Part shown: piece after piece, positions 8,675-17,607 of the stretch
How positions within the stretch are numbered: position 1 is the stretch's first letter
How the letters are laid out: every line of letters starts with the position of its first letter
Origin: Winogradskyella luteola
GTDB lineage: Bacteria > Bacteroidota > Bacteroidia > Flavobacteriales > Flavobacteriaceae
Direction of reading: 5' to 3'
Assembly (NCBI RefSeq): GCF_019203985.1
Contig: NZ_JAGSPD010000003.1
Coordinates: forward strand, 1 to 64,000
DNA: 64,000 bases
The notes under the pieces: generated by a model
Told to the model about the DNA's origin: nothing
What the model saw: only the letters and a program-made list of their open reading frames with translations
Database searches by the model: none
Position numbers and translations under genes: made by a program

Positions 8675-9013
8675 TTATGGTGGCGGATTCTGATAAGTGT
8701 TCTTTAAAGCATCAAACTCTGCTTGTTTGGCCGTTGTATCTTCGCCAAGTCTTACCATTAAGTCGAGCTCAATAGATAATCTTCTTAGCTGGCCTCGCTG
8801 TAATTCTGCCAAAGTAGAATCAACAGGATCTGGTCGCTTATCCAAAGTTTCAGTAATAAATGATGCATCTAATCCTACTAAACCTTCAGGCTCTTCAACT
8901 TCAGCTTCAATTACATTATGGTTTTGAGGAAGTAAGGCGTTAGCTATGTCCTCACTATGTACGCCAACAATAATGTTATTACCATTTATTTCTATATATA
9001 CTACTTCTGCCAT
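8675..9013 (-). CDS. Putative tail fibre accessory/assembly protein
   Basis: 112 residues, overlapping the fibre gene by 13 bases at its start. Residues 1-60 are a small beta-rich region. The C-terminal half (LAELQRGQLRRLSIELDLM, then DTTAKQAEFDALKNTY) is helical, charged and ends Pro-rich. Position directly after the fibre gene is where Mu-like phages keep fibre assembly proteins, so the role is inferred from context; I recognise no family. Confidence 0.5.
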   Translation of the reverse strand: MAEVVYIEINGNNIIVGVHSEDIANALLPQNHNVIEAEVEEPEGLVGLDASFITETLDKRPDPVDSTLAELQRGQLRRLSIELDLMVRLGEDTTAKQAEFDALKNTYQNPPP

Positions 9014-9942
9014 ATCGCTGTGTAATTAATTTTAGTGTTTCTGTCATTCTTATTAACTTGAGCTATGACTCTAACTTTATCGCCATCAATTTGATGCTTC
9101 ATCCACATTTCCTCATTATCTTCCAAATAATCACTAAAACCAACAAAATTGAACGACATGCTAACACCTACTAAATGTTCTATTGTAAAACCTATAGGAG
9201 GATAGATAAATCCATAATTCTTAGTCCAATCATTAGAGTTATTGATGTTAGAATTGATTTGATTTTCTAATATGATGGTTCCTTGAGAAACGCGTGTTAT
9301 CAAATAACCAGCTGCCTTTAAAGCTGCAATGGTAACAGCTCTCTCATCATCCACGCCATTAATTGCTTCTTGATTGGTTACAAGCTCAACAACGCCGCGT
9401 CTTTCAGTTGTGGCTTTTCTTGCATTAAGCTTTTTAGGTGTTATAACGTGAGTGTCGTTATCGTTGTCATTAGTCTCATCTTGAGTAGCAATTTCATTTA
9501 GACCTAATATTTCTTCAGTAGCTTGCTCCAATAAGCCATCCAAGGTCTTAACGGTTCTTATGCGATTAAGTGTACCAAAATCAAAAGAAGCAACTACCCC
9601 AGCATCACCAGGATCACCAAACTTGGCTTTTCGATTTTTCCATACCGGCAGTATCTGGTTAAAGTTACCGGTTTGGGAGGTGTCGTATGCCGCTTCGGTT
9701 ACGGTTTCAATTATTACAACCGTTTCGCCAGTCTCACTCGCTTCAAACGGGAGTATCTCATTGTTATAGATTATCCATCCAGCGCTTGTATTGCCATTAT
9801 CATCCACAACACCATCAAATATTACATTGTCACCAATAGCCCTAACTATGGCATTGATCTGATCATGGCTACTTGATTCCGCAAATGCCAAGTATTCATT
9901 TGCACCAGGAAAGCCCTGGCCAGATATTATTAGTTTATCCAT
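9001..9942 (-). CDS. Tail fibre protein
   Basis: 313 residues with low sequence complexity typical of fibres. A central segment (HVITPKKLNARKATTERRGVVEL, shortened here to its sense: a T-P-K-x-L motif followed by A-T-x-x-x-x-G-V-V-E-L) is the repeat unit seen in many phage fibre proteins. The C-terminus is beta-rich and likely binds the host receptor. It overlaps the gp48-like gene by 13 bases upstream, matching baseplate-to-fibre gene order in Mu. Confidence 0.75.
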   Translation of the reverse strand: MDKLIISGQGFPGANEYLAFAESSSHDQINAIVRAIGDNVIFDGVVDDNGNTSAGWIIYNNEILPFEASETGETVVIIETVTEAAYDTSQTGNFNQILPVWKNRKAKFGDPGDAGVVASFDFGTLNRIRTVKTLDGLLEQATEEILGLNEIATQDETNDNDNDTHVITPKKLNARKATTERRGVVELVTNQEAINGVDDERAVTIAALKAAGYLITRVSQGTIILENQINSNINNSNDWTKNYGFIYPPIGFTIEHLVGVSMSFNFVGFSDYLEDNEEMWMKHQIDGDKVRVIAQVNKNDRNTKINYTAIWQK

Positions 9943-10439
9943 TCGATTCTGTATTTTTTAGCATATAGTTTGTAATAGTTAATCACCGCACCAACCTTAA
10001 TCAAATAGGCCTGAAGCTCGTTTGCGTTCACTGGCTGATATTCTATGGGTATGTGAACCGTAAAGTCTGCACTATGCGCTATGTTGCCAAAAACGTAATA
10101 AAACCCCTTTTGCACATTCCCTTGAGTATAGAAACCAAATTCCTTTTCAGCAGCCCAAGGATAGAACCTGTCGATGTCAGTTTTTTCAACGTTACGGATA
10201 TATATCCTACGCTCTTCATTATCAAAGCCATCATTCAGTACCTTTTGCAATAGTGTTATCGATCCGTTATGGCTAACCCTGTAAATCGCATCATCTTTAT
10301 AGGCTACGAAACTGATATAACGTTCTTTAATCGGTGCGCAAACAGCATTTAACCAAGCCAAAACCTTAACACCTCTTAAGAATGTTGGCAGGCTCAACTT
10401 TATCAGTCTAGATATGTCAAGGTTATAGATATTACTCAT
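9930..10439 (-). CDS. Mu gp48-like baseplate/tail protein
   Basis: 169 residues, overlapping the gpJ-like gene by 8 bases and the fibre gene by 13. In Mu-like phages this slot holds gp48 (DUF2313-type), which links the wedge to the fibre. Sequence similarity by eye is weak; the call rests on size, position and overlap. No signal peptide or membrane segment. Confidence 0.5.
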   Translation of the reverse strand: MSNIYNLDISRLIKLSLPTFLRGVKVLAWLNAVCAPIKERYISFVAYKDDAIYRVSHNGSITLLQKVLNDGFDNEERRIYIRNVEKTDIDRFYPWAAEKEFGFYTQGNVQKGFYYVFGNIAHSADFTVHIPIEYQPVNANELQAYLIKVGAVINYYKLYAKKYRIEWIN

Positions 10440-11346
10440 AGCTCTCTACAAATTCAAAAGTGCTTTCAACTTCATCAAGGTTAAAATAGCCTGCGTCAGG
10501 TTGTCTGAAATCTGCAATCGAACCTGCACCAGGAATATCTTCAGTTTCGTATGTAAAAGCAGCGTATTTTGAAGCTGCCAAAACCTTGTGCGGAGATGAG
10601 ACACCATCCACCAACTGGATGGCATCTGTCAACTGATTTATGTCCAAAAGCCCATCAAATTGGCTACTGGCCAAAAACGATTTCACGGCAGCCTGTACCG
10701 GTGTATCATTCGTACCATCCAAGCGCTTACCTTCATTGTCCAATATCAAGGCATCATAATAGATTTTATAATGAAGCTTTAAGTCATCACCCGTTCCTGA
10801 GGTTGCCACTACATAAACTCCAGCTGCACCCATCAATTCAATATATTGTTGAAAACCTGCAAGCTCTGGCGTAGTAAAAGGTGCCAAAAGTCCATTGTTG
10901 TCCTTTGCGACCTTCACCCTTAGGGAACCCACACCGTTTAAAACAGTCGGTATCACCGAAGCTTTCTTAACGATCTTAGAAGCATTCACTGCCTGTATTT
11001 CTGCCGATGCATTTGGTATTGGATATATTCCGGTCTCTGGTAGATCATAACCGTGCTGATAGTTTAGCGCAGTGAGCGCATACCATTGTTTTGTAAATGG
11101 CCTGGTCTCCGATATCCTTTTTTCGATGTCACTTCTTAGAACGTCCCAAAGCTTTTCACTGACCCATTGGCCAAACGCATGCACCCAAACAAATAAACGC
11201 CAAATTGATACCTTACTGGCACTGGTCAACTGATCCTGAAGCTGTACTTTTTCAGCATCGGTCAAAACCTGAAGTGTATCGAGCTCATCAGCATCGCCAA
11301 TGGCGTTCAACATTACATCCTGTATCTCGTTTATTGATCTGCTCAT
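10432..11346 (-). CDS. Baseplate wedge protein, gpJ/gp47-like
   Basis: 304 residues. It begins with a helical region (SINEIQDVMLNAI, then SKVSIWRLFVWVHAFGQWV) and continues into alternating alpha/beta sequence, as in Bacteroidetes gpJ-type baseplate proteins. It precedes the gp48-like and fibre genes. In Mu this gene directly follows gp46; here about 6 kb of extra genes separate the two. Confidence 0.6.
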   Translation of the reverse strand: MSRSINEIQDVMLNAIGDADELDTLQVLTDAEKVQLQDQLTSASKVSIWRLFVWVHAFGQWVSEKLWDVLRSDIEKRISETRPFTKQWYALTALNYQHGYDLPETGIYPIPNASAEIQAVNASKIVKKASVIPTVLNGVGSLRVKVAKDNNGLLAPFTTPELAGFQQYIELMGAAGVYVVATSGTGDDLKLHYKIYYDALILDNEGKRLDGTNDTPVQAAVKSFLASSQFDGLLDINQLTDAIQLVDGVSSPHKVLAASKYAAFTYETEDIPGAGSIADFRQPDAGYFNLDEVESTFEFVESYE

Positions 11347-11916
11347 CTATTTTATTTTTTCAGGTATCACCATACCATATATCAAAGTATCCTGACGTTC
11401 TATTATACGCCATTTTATAACATCTAAACGAGTCCTTTGGTTGGTCTCTACTTCCAATATACTTTCATCAAAACGCCTCCACGATCCATCTATGGCCAAG
11501 GACAGATCTCGAGCATGGAAAACCGATGCTGTTTTCTGATCGTAGATGTCAAAGTCAGTTGAGCCCATATAATCGTACCTACTAAACCCACGTGGCTCCA
11601 GATACTTTAAATAATAGGCCTTGTTTACGTACTGCATTACAAATGCGCCATTACGCTTTACCTTCTGCCATACAGGGAGTGGAAAATCCTCAAAAGACCG
11701 GTTGAAATAAACCATGTCCGCAATGAGTTTGCTGTTTTCCGATTTTATCTTCTGAAGCTCCACCTCTAAATCTATGACATCGCTTCTAAGGTAGAAATTG
11801 GATATGGTGAGGAACAGCAAACCCGAGTACGTGAATAACGTCTTATATCTCTTACCGAATCGAATAGCGGTAATAATCCACTTATACAGTTTGGTATGTG
11901 AAAATCTTAACCTCAC
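11347..11916 (-). CDS. Membrane-anchored protein with a PAS-like domain
   Basis: 189 residues. One membrane segment lies near residues 27-43, followed by a short coiled coil (about 48-68). Residues about 78-186 read like a PAS domain: FVMQYVNKAYYLKYL, then YDYMGSTDFDIYD, ASVFHARDLSLAIDG and a closing strand pair with YGMVIPE. PAS domains sense ligands or mediate dimerisation. No output domain is attached. Such a protein is unexpected among baseplate genes; a role in lysis control or sensing is only a guess. Confidence 0.5.
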   Translation of the reverse strand: MRLRFSHTKLYKWIITAIRFGKRYKTLFTYSGLLFLTISNFYLRSDVIDLEVELQKIKSENSKLIADMVYFNRSFEDFPLPVWQKVKRNGAFVMQYVNKAYYLKYLEPRGFSRYDYMGSTDFDIYDQKTASVFHARDLSLAIDGSWRRFDESILEVETNQRTRLDVIKWRIIERQDTLIYGMVIPEKIK

Positions 11917-11924
11917 TTGTAAAC

Positions 11925-12176
11925 TTATTTTTTAGTTTCTAAACCTCTTGCTTTTCGTATCAGATCAACCAAGGTCATTGGGGCCCAAATGAACAAAAAT
12001 GAAATTGCCAATACAGCCAACTCATTTAAACTATACTCCAGCTGTTTGGTGGCGAGCCAATAAAGTAGGATGAGTATTCCTATAGCTCCAACTACAAACA
12101 GAAAGTACTCACCTATACCATATTTTTTTAAAAATGTCTCTCGCCTCCTGTTAATGTCTTGAGATAATTTTTCCAT
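11925..12176 (-). CDS. Small two-TM membrane protein (holin candidate)
   Basis: 83 residues with a charged N-terminus and two hydrophobic segments (about residues 24-42 and 50-68), then a basic tail ending in KK. Size and topology fit a class II holin, but the M15 endolysin lies 12.6 kb away, so the role is uncertain. It sits 8 bases upstream of the PAS-like gene. Confidence 0.45.
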   Translation of the reverse strand: MEKLSQDINRRRETFLKKYGIGEYFLFVVGAIGILILLYWLATKQLEYSLNELAVLAISFLFIWAPMTLVDLIRKARGLETKK

Positions 12177-12178
12177 AA

Positions 12179-14983
12179 TCAGTTATTAATTAAAAGTTGT
12201 TTCTTAACAGCCATAGTATTGTTAAATTCTGTATTAATTGAAGTAATATTTACAGTAGAGGTATCTGTAAAAGAACCATCATTAGTGGTTACCGTTATTG
12301 AAACTTGTCCAGCTTCTGAAGCCGTAAATAGTCCTGTTTGGGATATTGTACCAAAAGAAGTATTGGATCTACTCCAGACAACGGTAGTGTCCGTGGCATC
12401 ATTTGGTTCCACAATAGCATTGAATTGATAATTTTGCCCTTCAGTAAGTGTAATAGAATCAGGCAATCCATTAACTCCTGTTACCGGTATATTTTGAACT
12501 ACTTCTGTTATTTTAATATTATCCAAAGTCACTCCGTCTTGGGCAAATATTCTTATATCATCAAAAGAATTACCTGCGGTGATAGTCGTGGAAACTTCTC
12601 CTTCGTCATATATTAAAGCATCCGTAAAAGCATTCTTTAGTCTAATTTGGACCCATCCAGATCCCGTTTTATCAAATTCAACTAAATAAGTACTTCCTTC
12701 GGTAAGGTAACTATCCCCTTGCTGAAACATCGCAGTGCCTCCACTATTAGCTCCAGCATTTAGTTTACCGTTACTTATTGTCCAGTCACCTTGTAAAGTC
12801 CAACCTGTTGAATCTAAAAAACATGGATTTACCACTAGATTATCTTGGGTATCCACAGTACAAGGAATTTCTTTTAATACAACATTATCCAAGACAATAG
12901 TGGCATCATCTACCAATACTCTAAAAACAAATATGCCGCTAGAACCGGTATTAACAAAATTTATAGTATGAACACCCACGGTTGATGGCGGTGATTTATA
13001 ACCACCATCGTAATAAATTCTAAAGCCTGCTCCCTCGTCACTTATAACTTCGTACGTTAATTCATATTCTTTACCAGTTTCCACTACATCGCTATTAGTT
13101 CCATTTGTAGCAAATGTTCTACCATTGGCTTCACTGGATAATTTAGTTAAATGTAACTGCCCATCAATTATTTCAGCAGCACCTTCAATACTCCACCATC
13201 CCAAAGGATATGAATTGCTATCTATAGTACCGTCAGTTGAAAAACATGGGTTTATAAAAATGTTATCAACAGTATCAACACTACAGCCAGCTTCAACAGG
13301 TAAATCATCAGCAAGATACCCTAAGAAATCTTCAAAATCAGAATAACCATTAGAGTCTGTATCATCTGTTCCATCTTTTGATAAATTACCAAATTCTGAG
13401 TTTTCCCAAGAGTCTGCCATACCGTCATTATCGGAATCAGTATAAGGCGTACCATCGTTGTATTCGGGAAAAGTATTATCGGTTACGTTATCCGTACCTT
13501 CCCTATTGGCAACATCAGACATAGCCCTGTCATCTTCCGAATCCCTGTATTTGTAATTACCCACTACAGGCAATAAATTGGTCTCGATTTCGCTATTATC
13601 CCACAAAGGAATACCGCTCTTTATTATAGGCGTATCAAATGGAACAGAGGACCTCATATAAGAGGGTACATTGTTTGTATTGTTGGAAGAGTTTTTTCCA
13701 AACTGTACCATTCTATATTCAGGGTCACTCTCTTGTGCTGCACTCATCATTGAATCATCAAAATTACCTAAAGAGTAGATTCTTTCTCTCTCACTACTGG
13801 AACCGTTATCGGTGCCATCGCCTATCCTAAAAAACCTAATGGAGTTGGTTATTATTTGACTTGTTCCTGAATCGACTTTAGCGGTTCTTACATTGTTCAC
13901 AAAATTTACTTCATAAAAATTTGTTGTAGAAACATTGCCCGCACTTGCCCCGTTACCGCAGTCGTGCCAAAAATTATTAACAAGCTCAAACACTCCGTCA
14001 AAAGTGTAATTGTGCCCACTTTCAGAAGATAGGGAGGGGTTTCTAGTTGCCGAGTTTATAAAAGCGTTTCTCCATAACGACAATCTTGGGGGGCTTCCCG
14101 TAATGAGCATACTCTTATTGTTACCTCCATAGGAATTGGTAAACAAGCAGTACTGTACCGTAACACTGTCCGTAACCCTGTTATTATAATCGTAGTTATA
14201 ATTTGCTATATCCAAATTACCATCACTGCTCCACGAAAGTGAACAATGATCTACTATTATGTTTTTACCCTTGTTAACCCAAATATTATCTCCAGCATTG
14301 TAACCAGAACTACTTTCACTTCTTCTAAAGGTCAAAAATCTTATGATTACATCATCCGCATCTATCTCAAATGTAAATTTAGACGTAGCGTTTGAATTGA
14401 TAAGCATGATACCATCACCTGGAGCGGTCTGTCCAGCAATCGTAATATTATTGTTTTTTATCTCCAAAGGACTCTTTATGTCCAGAATACCTCCAACCTT
14501 AAAAATGACGGTTCTAGGATTTGCGTTATCTATAGCCTTTCTTAAACTTCCGTCATAAAAAGGAGAAGACGTATCCGGTACAAAATATGCGTAATCGTTA
14601 TCATCGTTACCAAAATTGTCAAATATTACCTGATTTATCTGATCTTGGCAAATCTCAATATTTAGCCTAGAGTCTCCAGATACATCGCTATCATACGGAC
14701 TGTACGAAGTATTTACATCCAAACCTACAGAGGTTTTCCATACGTCCGGTAAATTATCGCCGGCTATATTTGCAAAAGTCTTTACCCGGGAACCGCTTGG
14801 CTCACTATCATCACGCCATTGTGTTATTATATGGTGATCTTTAAGATGTGTGACTGATATTATGGTACCTCCACGTCCTCCCTGACTATATTTACCATAT
14901 CCCTCAGCACCTTGAAATGCAGGGGTCTGAGCTTGCGATACAAAGCAAAAAGAAACGATTAATATTAATAGCAAATTTTTCAT
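12179..14983 (-). CDS. Exported pectate-lyase-like protein with CBM-like and Ig-like domains
   Basis: 934 residues. Sec signal peptide (residues 1-18, cut after SQA). The mature start QTPAFQGAEGYGKYSQGGRGG and later TIAGQTAPGDGI and IIVDHCSLSWSSDGNLD are signatures of polysaccharide lyase family 1-type parallel beta-helices. Residues about 515-560 hold Asp-rich calcium-type repeats (DSDNDGMADSWEN). Two similar beta-sandwich modules follow (each starting near VDTxDN and NPCF), resembling carbohydrate-binding modules, then an Ig-like domain of the BIG2 kind. No type IX secretion tail is seen. It lies in the tail operon and may be a virion depolymerase or an exported enzyme expressed for the lysogen. 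Confidence 0.75.
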   Translation of the reverse strand: MKNLLLILIVSFCFVSQAQTPAFQGAEGYGKYSQGGRGGTIISVTHLKDHHIITQWRDDSEPSGSRVKTFANIAGDNLPDVWKTSVGLDVNTSYSPYDSDVSGDSRLNIEICQDQINQVIFDNFGNDDNDYAYFVPDTSSPFYDGSLRKAIDNANPRTVIFKVGGILDIKSPLEIKNNNITIAGQTAPGDGIMLINSNATSKFTFEIDADDVIIRFLTFRRSESSSGYNAGDNIWVNKGKNIIVDHCSLSWSSDGNLDIANYNYDYNNRVTDSVTVQYCLFTNSYGGNNKSMLITGSPPRLSLWRNAFINSATRNPSLSSESGHNYTFDGVFELVNNFWHDCGNGASAGNVSTTNFYEVNFVNNVRTAKVDSGTSQIITNSIRFFRIGDGTDNGSSSERERIYSLGNFDDSMMSAAQESDPEYRMVQFGKNSSNNTNNVPSYMRSSVPFDTPIIKSGIPLWDNSEIETNLLPVVGNYKYRDSEDDRAMSDVANREGTDNVTDNTFPEYNDGTPYTDSDNDGMADSWENSEFGNLSKDGTDDTDSNGYSDFEDFLGYLADDLPVEAGCSVDTVDNIFINPCFSTDGTIDSNSYPLGWWSIEGAAEIIDGQLHLTKLSSEANGRTFATNGTNSDVVETGKEYELTYEVISDEGAGFRIYYDGGYKSPPSTVGVHTINFVNTGSSGIFVFRVLVDDATIVLDNVVLKEIPCTVDTQDNLVVNPCFLDSTGWTLQGDWTISNGKLNAGANSGGTAMFQQGDSYLTEGSTYLVEFDKTGSGWVQIRLKNAFTDALIYDEGEVSTTITAGNSFDDIRIFAQDGVTLDNIKITEVVQNIPVTGVNGLPDSITLTEGQNYQFNAIVEPNDATDTTVVWSRSNTSFGTISQTGLFTASEAGQVSITVTTNDGSFTDTSTVNITSINTEFNNTMAVKKQLLINN

Positions 14984-16399
14984 CTAATCTTTGGTTAAAG
15001 AAACATTGTCAATCGTAAAGGCATCTGAAGACGTAGAGGCGTTCAACCTAAATCCGGTAATGATCTCTCCCTGATTGAAGTTTATTGGTATGGATAGACT
15101 CCCTTCTGTATATGTTGCAAACGATACAACCTGTGCCCAACCAGCACTAGCTCCAAAAACTTCTACAGAAAAACGTCCCTGTGTTTCTGAACTCACAAGA
15201 TCCAAGGTCAACTTATAATCTGTACCATTTGCTAGATTATCCGTTATTGCAAACTCAATGGAATCTACAGCAGAATCATCAAAGGAAGCAACCCCTCCAG
15301 ATACGGTCCATGGCGGGGAATTAAACGTTAAATCGCTAGAATCATCAAAAGTCCCATTAACTATAAGCCCACTATCGAAAGGAGGAATCGGAGCTGTATA
15401 GTCCTGTATAATCCAATCGTCACTTGATGGGTGAATTACATTCTGTGCATCACTGGATATACTGGCATAACCATAATGGCCAGTCTTTAAAATATAAGCT
15501 TTTTGAAGCCCACTTCTATAATCAGTAACGCCTACAGCAGGTACAACCTTTAGAGCACTTCCAGTTTTGGGAGAAAAAGTGGTTACCAAAGTACTCCCGT
15601 CGTGTGTTGATATTGCTGGGTATGTCACCACGACTGTATCAACTTTAGTGGTACCGTCTACTCTAAAAGCCTCAATCAAGTGTAGTTTAGAAGATATGAT
15701 ATTAGTTTCCGATAAAGTATATACGGAATCTATGACCTTTAGATTATTGATTTGCGTATCAGGTAAATCAACATAACTGATATCACCGCTTACATTTGTT
15801 TTAAAACCCTGCCCTTCTTCAGGTACAATTATATTCCCACCGGAATCATAAAGCTTAATATTAAGCCCTCTTCTTCCCTCTATCTCTAAAGGATTTGTGC
15901 CGTAAGCCTTAAAGCTACCGGATTGGTTGGTAAAATCGAAATTATCAAAATCAGCTGTCATCAAAGAACCTAAATTACCATCTTGAATGGTCATTGCCTC
16001 GCTATCCGAATATATGGCAAATATGGCATCCTGACTAACCGTCAACGATCTTACTATGTTGCTTGATATAGATCCACTGGATGTATATATGTTGTCTTGA
16101 ACAATGCTTGAAAGATCTACTACCCCAGAAAAAGCATCATCACCGACGCTATTGAATAAAAGATTGGTGCCTGATAATGAAACCCCAAAAATATAACCGT
16201 CATTGCCTCCCGTGATTGGCAGGTCACCGATTTTAGTATATTTGACCCTGCCGTTTGCCAAAGAATCCCAAACCATTAGTCTGGTATTGAGATCGGTTGT
16301 GGTATTCTCTTCCACTTTCTGTACCTCCAAGGTTCTGACCCCTTGTCCCTGTGCCGCATATAAAAATAGCAGCATTGTAAATGTCATTAATTTTTTCAT
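14984..16399 (-). CDS. Exported protein with C-terminal carbohydrate-binding-like module
   Basis: 471 residues. It starts with a Sec-type signal (MKKLMTFTMLLFLYAAQGQG). Residues about 30-330 are beta-rich, repetitive and of unknown fold. Residues about 340-471 (IVNGTFDDSSDLTF, then a final TIDNVSL) match the layout of CBM-like jelly rolls also present in the neighbouring lyase. It ends one base before the lyase gene, so the two are translated together. It may be a fibre or adhesin; the signal peptide is odd for a virion component. Confidence 0.55.
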   Translation of the reverse strand: MKKLMTFTMLLFLYAAQGQGVRTLEVQKVEENTTTDLNTRLMVWDSLANGRVKYTKIGDLPITGGNDGYIFGVSLSGTNLLFNSVGDDAFSGVVDLSSIVQDNIYTSSGSISSNIVRSLTVSQDAIFAIYSDSEAMTIQDGNLGSLMTADFDNFDFTNQSGSFKAYGTNPLEIEGRRGLNIKLYDSGGNIIVPEEGQGFKTNVSGDISYVDLPDTQINNLKVIDSVYTLSETNIISSKLHLIEAFRVDGTTKVDTVVVTYPAISTHDGSTLVTTFSPKTGSALKVVPAVGVTDYRSGLQKAYILKTGHYGYASISSDAQNVIHPSSDDWIIQDYTAPIPPFDSGLIVNGTFDDSSDLTFNSPPWTVSGGVASFDDSAVDSIEFAITDNLANGTDYKLTLDLVSSETQGRFSVEVFGASAGWAQVVSFATYTEGSLSIPINFNQGEIITGFRLNASTSSDAFTIDNVSLTKD

Positions 16400-16668
16400 C
16401 TTCTTATATTATATTCTAATAGTTCCAATTTAGCCTCTTTATCATCAATTGCTACGATCTGATATGTGCAAAGTGCAGTGCCTTTCAGTTTCAAGGGATC
16501 TACATTCACAAATGTTAAAAAGTCGCCAACTTCCTTTTTGCCTCTGTTGGAGTTTCCGACACCCTTAAAGTGTAGCATTTCACCATCACTTATGGTTTGT
16601 AGTTCGCCCCTGAGGAAAGCCCAGAAGCGTTGAAAAAAGTTTTCTCTCTGTGTTACTTCTATTATCAT
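16396..16668 (-). CDS. Small phage protein, function unknown
   Basis: 90 residues, overlapping the exported protein gene by 4 bases. Soluble, mixed alpha/beta, with an aromatic start (ENFFQRFWAFL). Spacing to the next gene is 2 bases, so it belongs to the late operon. I do not recognise it. Confidence 0.6.
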   Translation of the reverse strand: MIIEVTQRENFFQRFWAFLRGELQTISDGEMLHFKGVGNSNRGKKEVGDFLTFVNVDPLKLKGTALCTYQIVAIDDKEAKLELLEYNIRR

Positions 16669-16670
16669 AT

Positions 16671-17045
16671 TTATGGTATTGGTTCAATTCTTATATAGGT
16701 ATGCACTATCCAATTAGCGTCATCTGATTGGTCGCCTCCAGTCCATTGTGCCAAGGTCCATATAATGGTATTGTCTCTCATATATTCAAACCCGTAATCA
16801 TAGGGTTCAAATACTTCAGCATTGGCAGGATTGTTATTCTGCGGATGCTTTATAAATCGAACTAACTGACCGTTAATTTCAGTTGTGAGCCCAAATAGTT
16901 TTTTAACCTTTTCGCCAAGCTCAGCGATACTGTTGTAACCATCTTCATCGTGCTTTGTTCTATCGTTTAGCTCTTTAATCAGGTTGGCACCTTCCTCAAC
17001 GGTATAGGTCTGGTTATTAAAATCTCTTATTTCCTGTTGGTTCAT
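16671..17045 (-). CDS. Phage protein, function unknown (baseplate region)
   Basis: 124 residues. It opens with a helical segment (QQEIRDFNNQTYTVEEGAN) followed by Trp-rich beta sequence (WTLAQWTGGDQSDDANWIV). It is packed 2 bases from each neighbour. The pattern resembles short fibre-attachment proteins, but nothing confirms it. Confidence 0.55.
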   Translation of the reverse strand: MNQQEIRDFNNQTYTVEEGANLIKELNDRTKHDEDGYNSIAELGEKVKKLFGLTTEINGQLVRFIKHPQNNNPANAEVFEPYDYGFEYMRDNTIIWTLAQWTGGDQSDDANWIVHTYIRIEPIP

Positions 17046-17047
17046 AT

Positions 17048-17323
17048 CTATTCAAATAATCCGTTTTCAAATAATCCAGCTTCAAACAGGGTTAATACAT
17101 AGTCTATTGCAGATAATGCCGTTGCTGGGCGCTTATCCCTGCTTTTATAATATTGCTGTATGTCCTTTGCACTACTTTCAATCTTTGGAATTTGTAATTC
17201 GGTTCCAGGAACCAAAGCTTCCGTTATACTAATCTCATTTGCCAAAGACAATTCAATTAACTCATTCAAGGACCCAAATTCCTGAATCGATATATCCAAT
17301 AAAGATTGTTTTTGTAATATCAT
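17048..17323 (-). CDS. LysM-like tail protein (gpX-like)
   Basis: 91 residues. Residues 1-48 match a LysM fold: a start like QSLLDISIQEFGS, a middle helix LNELIELSLANEISI and a closing VPGTELQIP. Phage tail protein X and related baseplate LysM proteins look like this. It overlaps the gp46-like gene by 4 bases, consistent with a role in the tail hub or baseplate. Confidence 0.6.
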   Translation of the reverse strand: MILQKQSLLDISIQEFGSLNELIELSLANEISITEALVPGTELQIPKIESSAKDIQQYYKSRDKRPATALSAIDYVLTLFEAGLFENGLFE

Positions 17324-17607
17324 TCAACCTGTCGTTTTAGGTTAATAAAATCCTTTATTTGGTTATAGTCCTTTCCATCTCTTTGCAAATGAAGCTTAAC
17401 ACGCTTCTTAAGCTCTGAATTGCTGACATTCGTTTTTACTAACTGTATTAAGTTGGCACCAATCAAGGGATCGTTTTTAAATTCGCCCTGGTTAACACGC
17501 AATATCAAACTCACTTCCTGAGTCAAACTTTCACCGATTAACAAATCGCCATTGGCAATGATAATATCATCGTTTTCATCCAATAAAAAATCAGTTTCCG
17601 TTGCCAT
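17320..17607 (-). CDS. Baseplate wedge protein, gp46/gpW/gp25-like
   Basis: 95 residues, the usual size for T4 gp25-like wedge proteins. It begins with an acidic, strand-forming LLDENDDIIIANGDLLIG and contains LILRVNQGEFKNDPLIGAN, the conserved family segment. It overlaps the spike gene by 17 bases. Confidence 0.75.
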   Translation of the reverse strand: MATETDFLLDENDDIIIANGDLLIGESLTQEVSLILRVNQGEFKNDPLIGANLIQLVKTNVSNSELKKRVKLHLQRDGKDYNQIKDFINLKRQVE

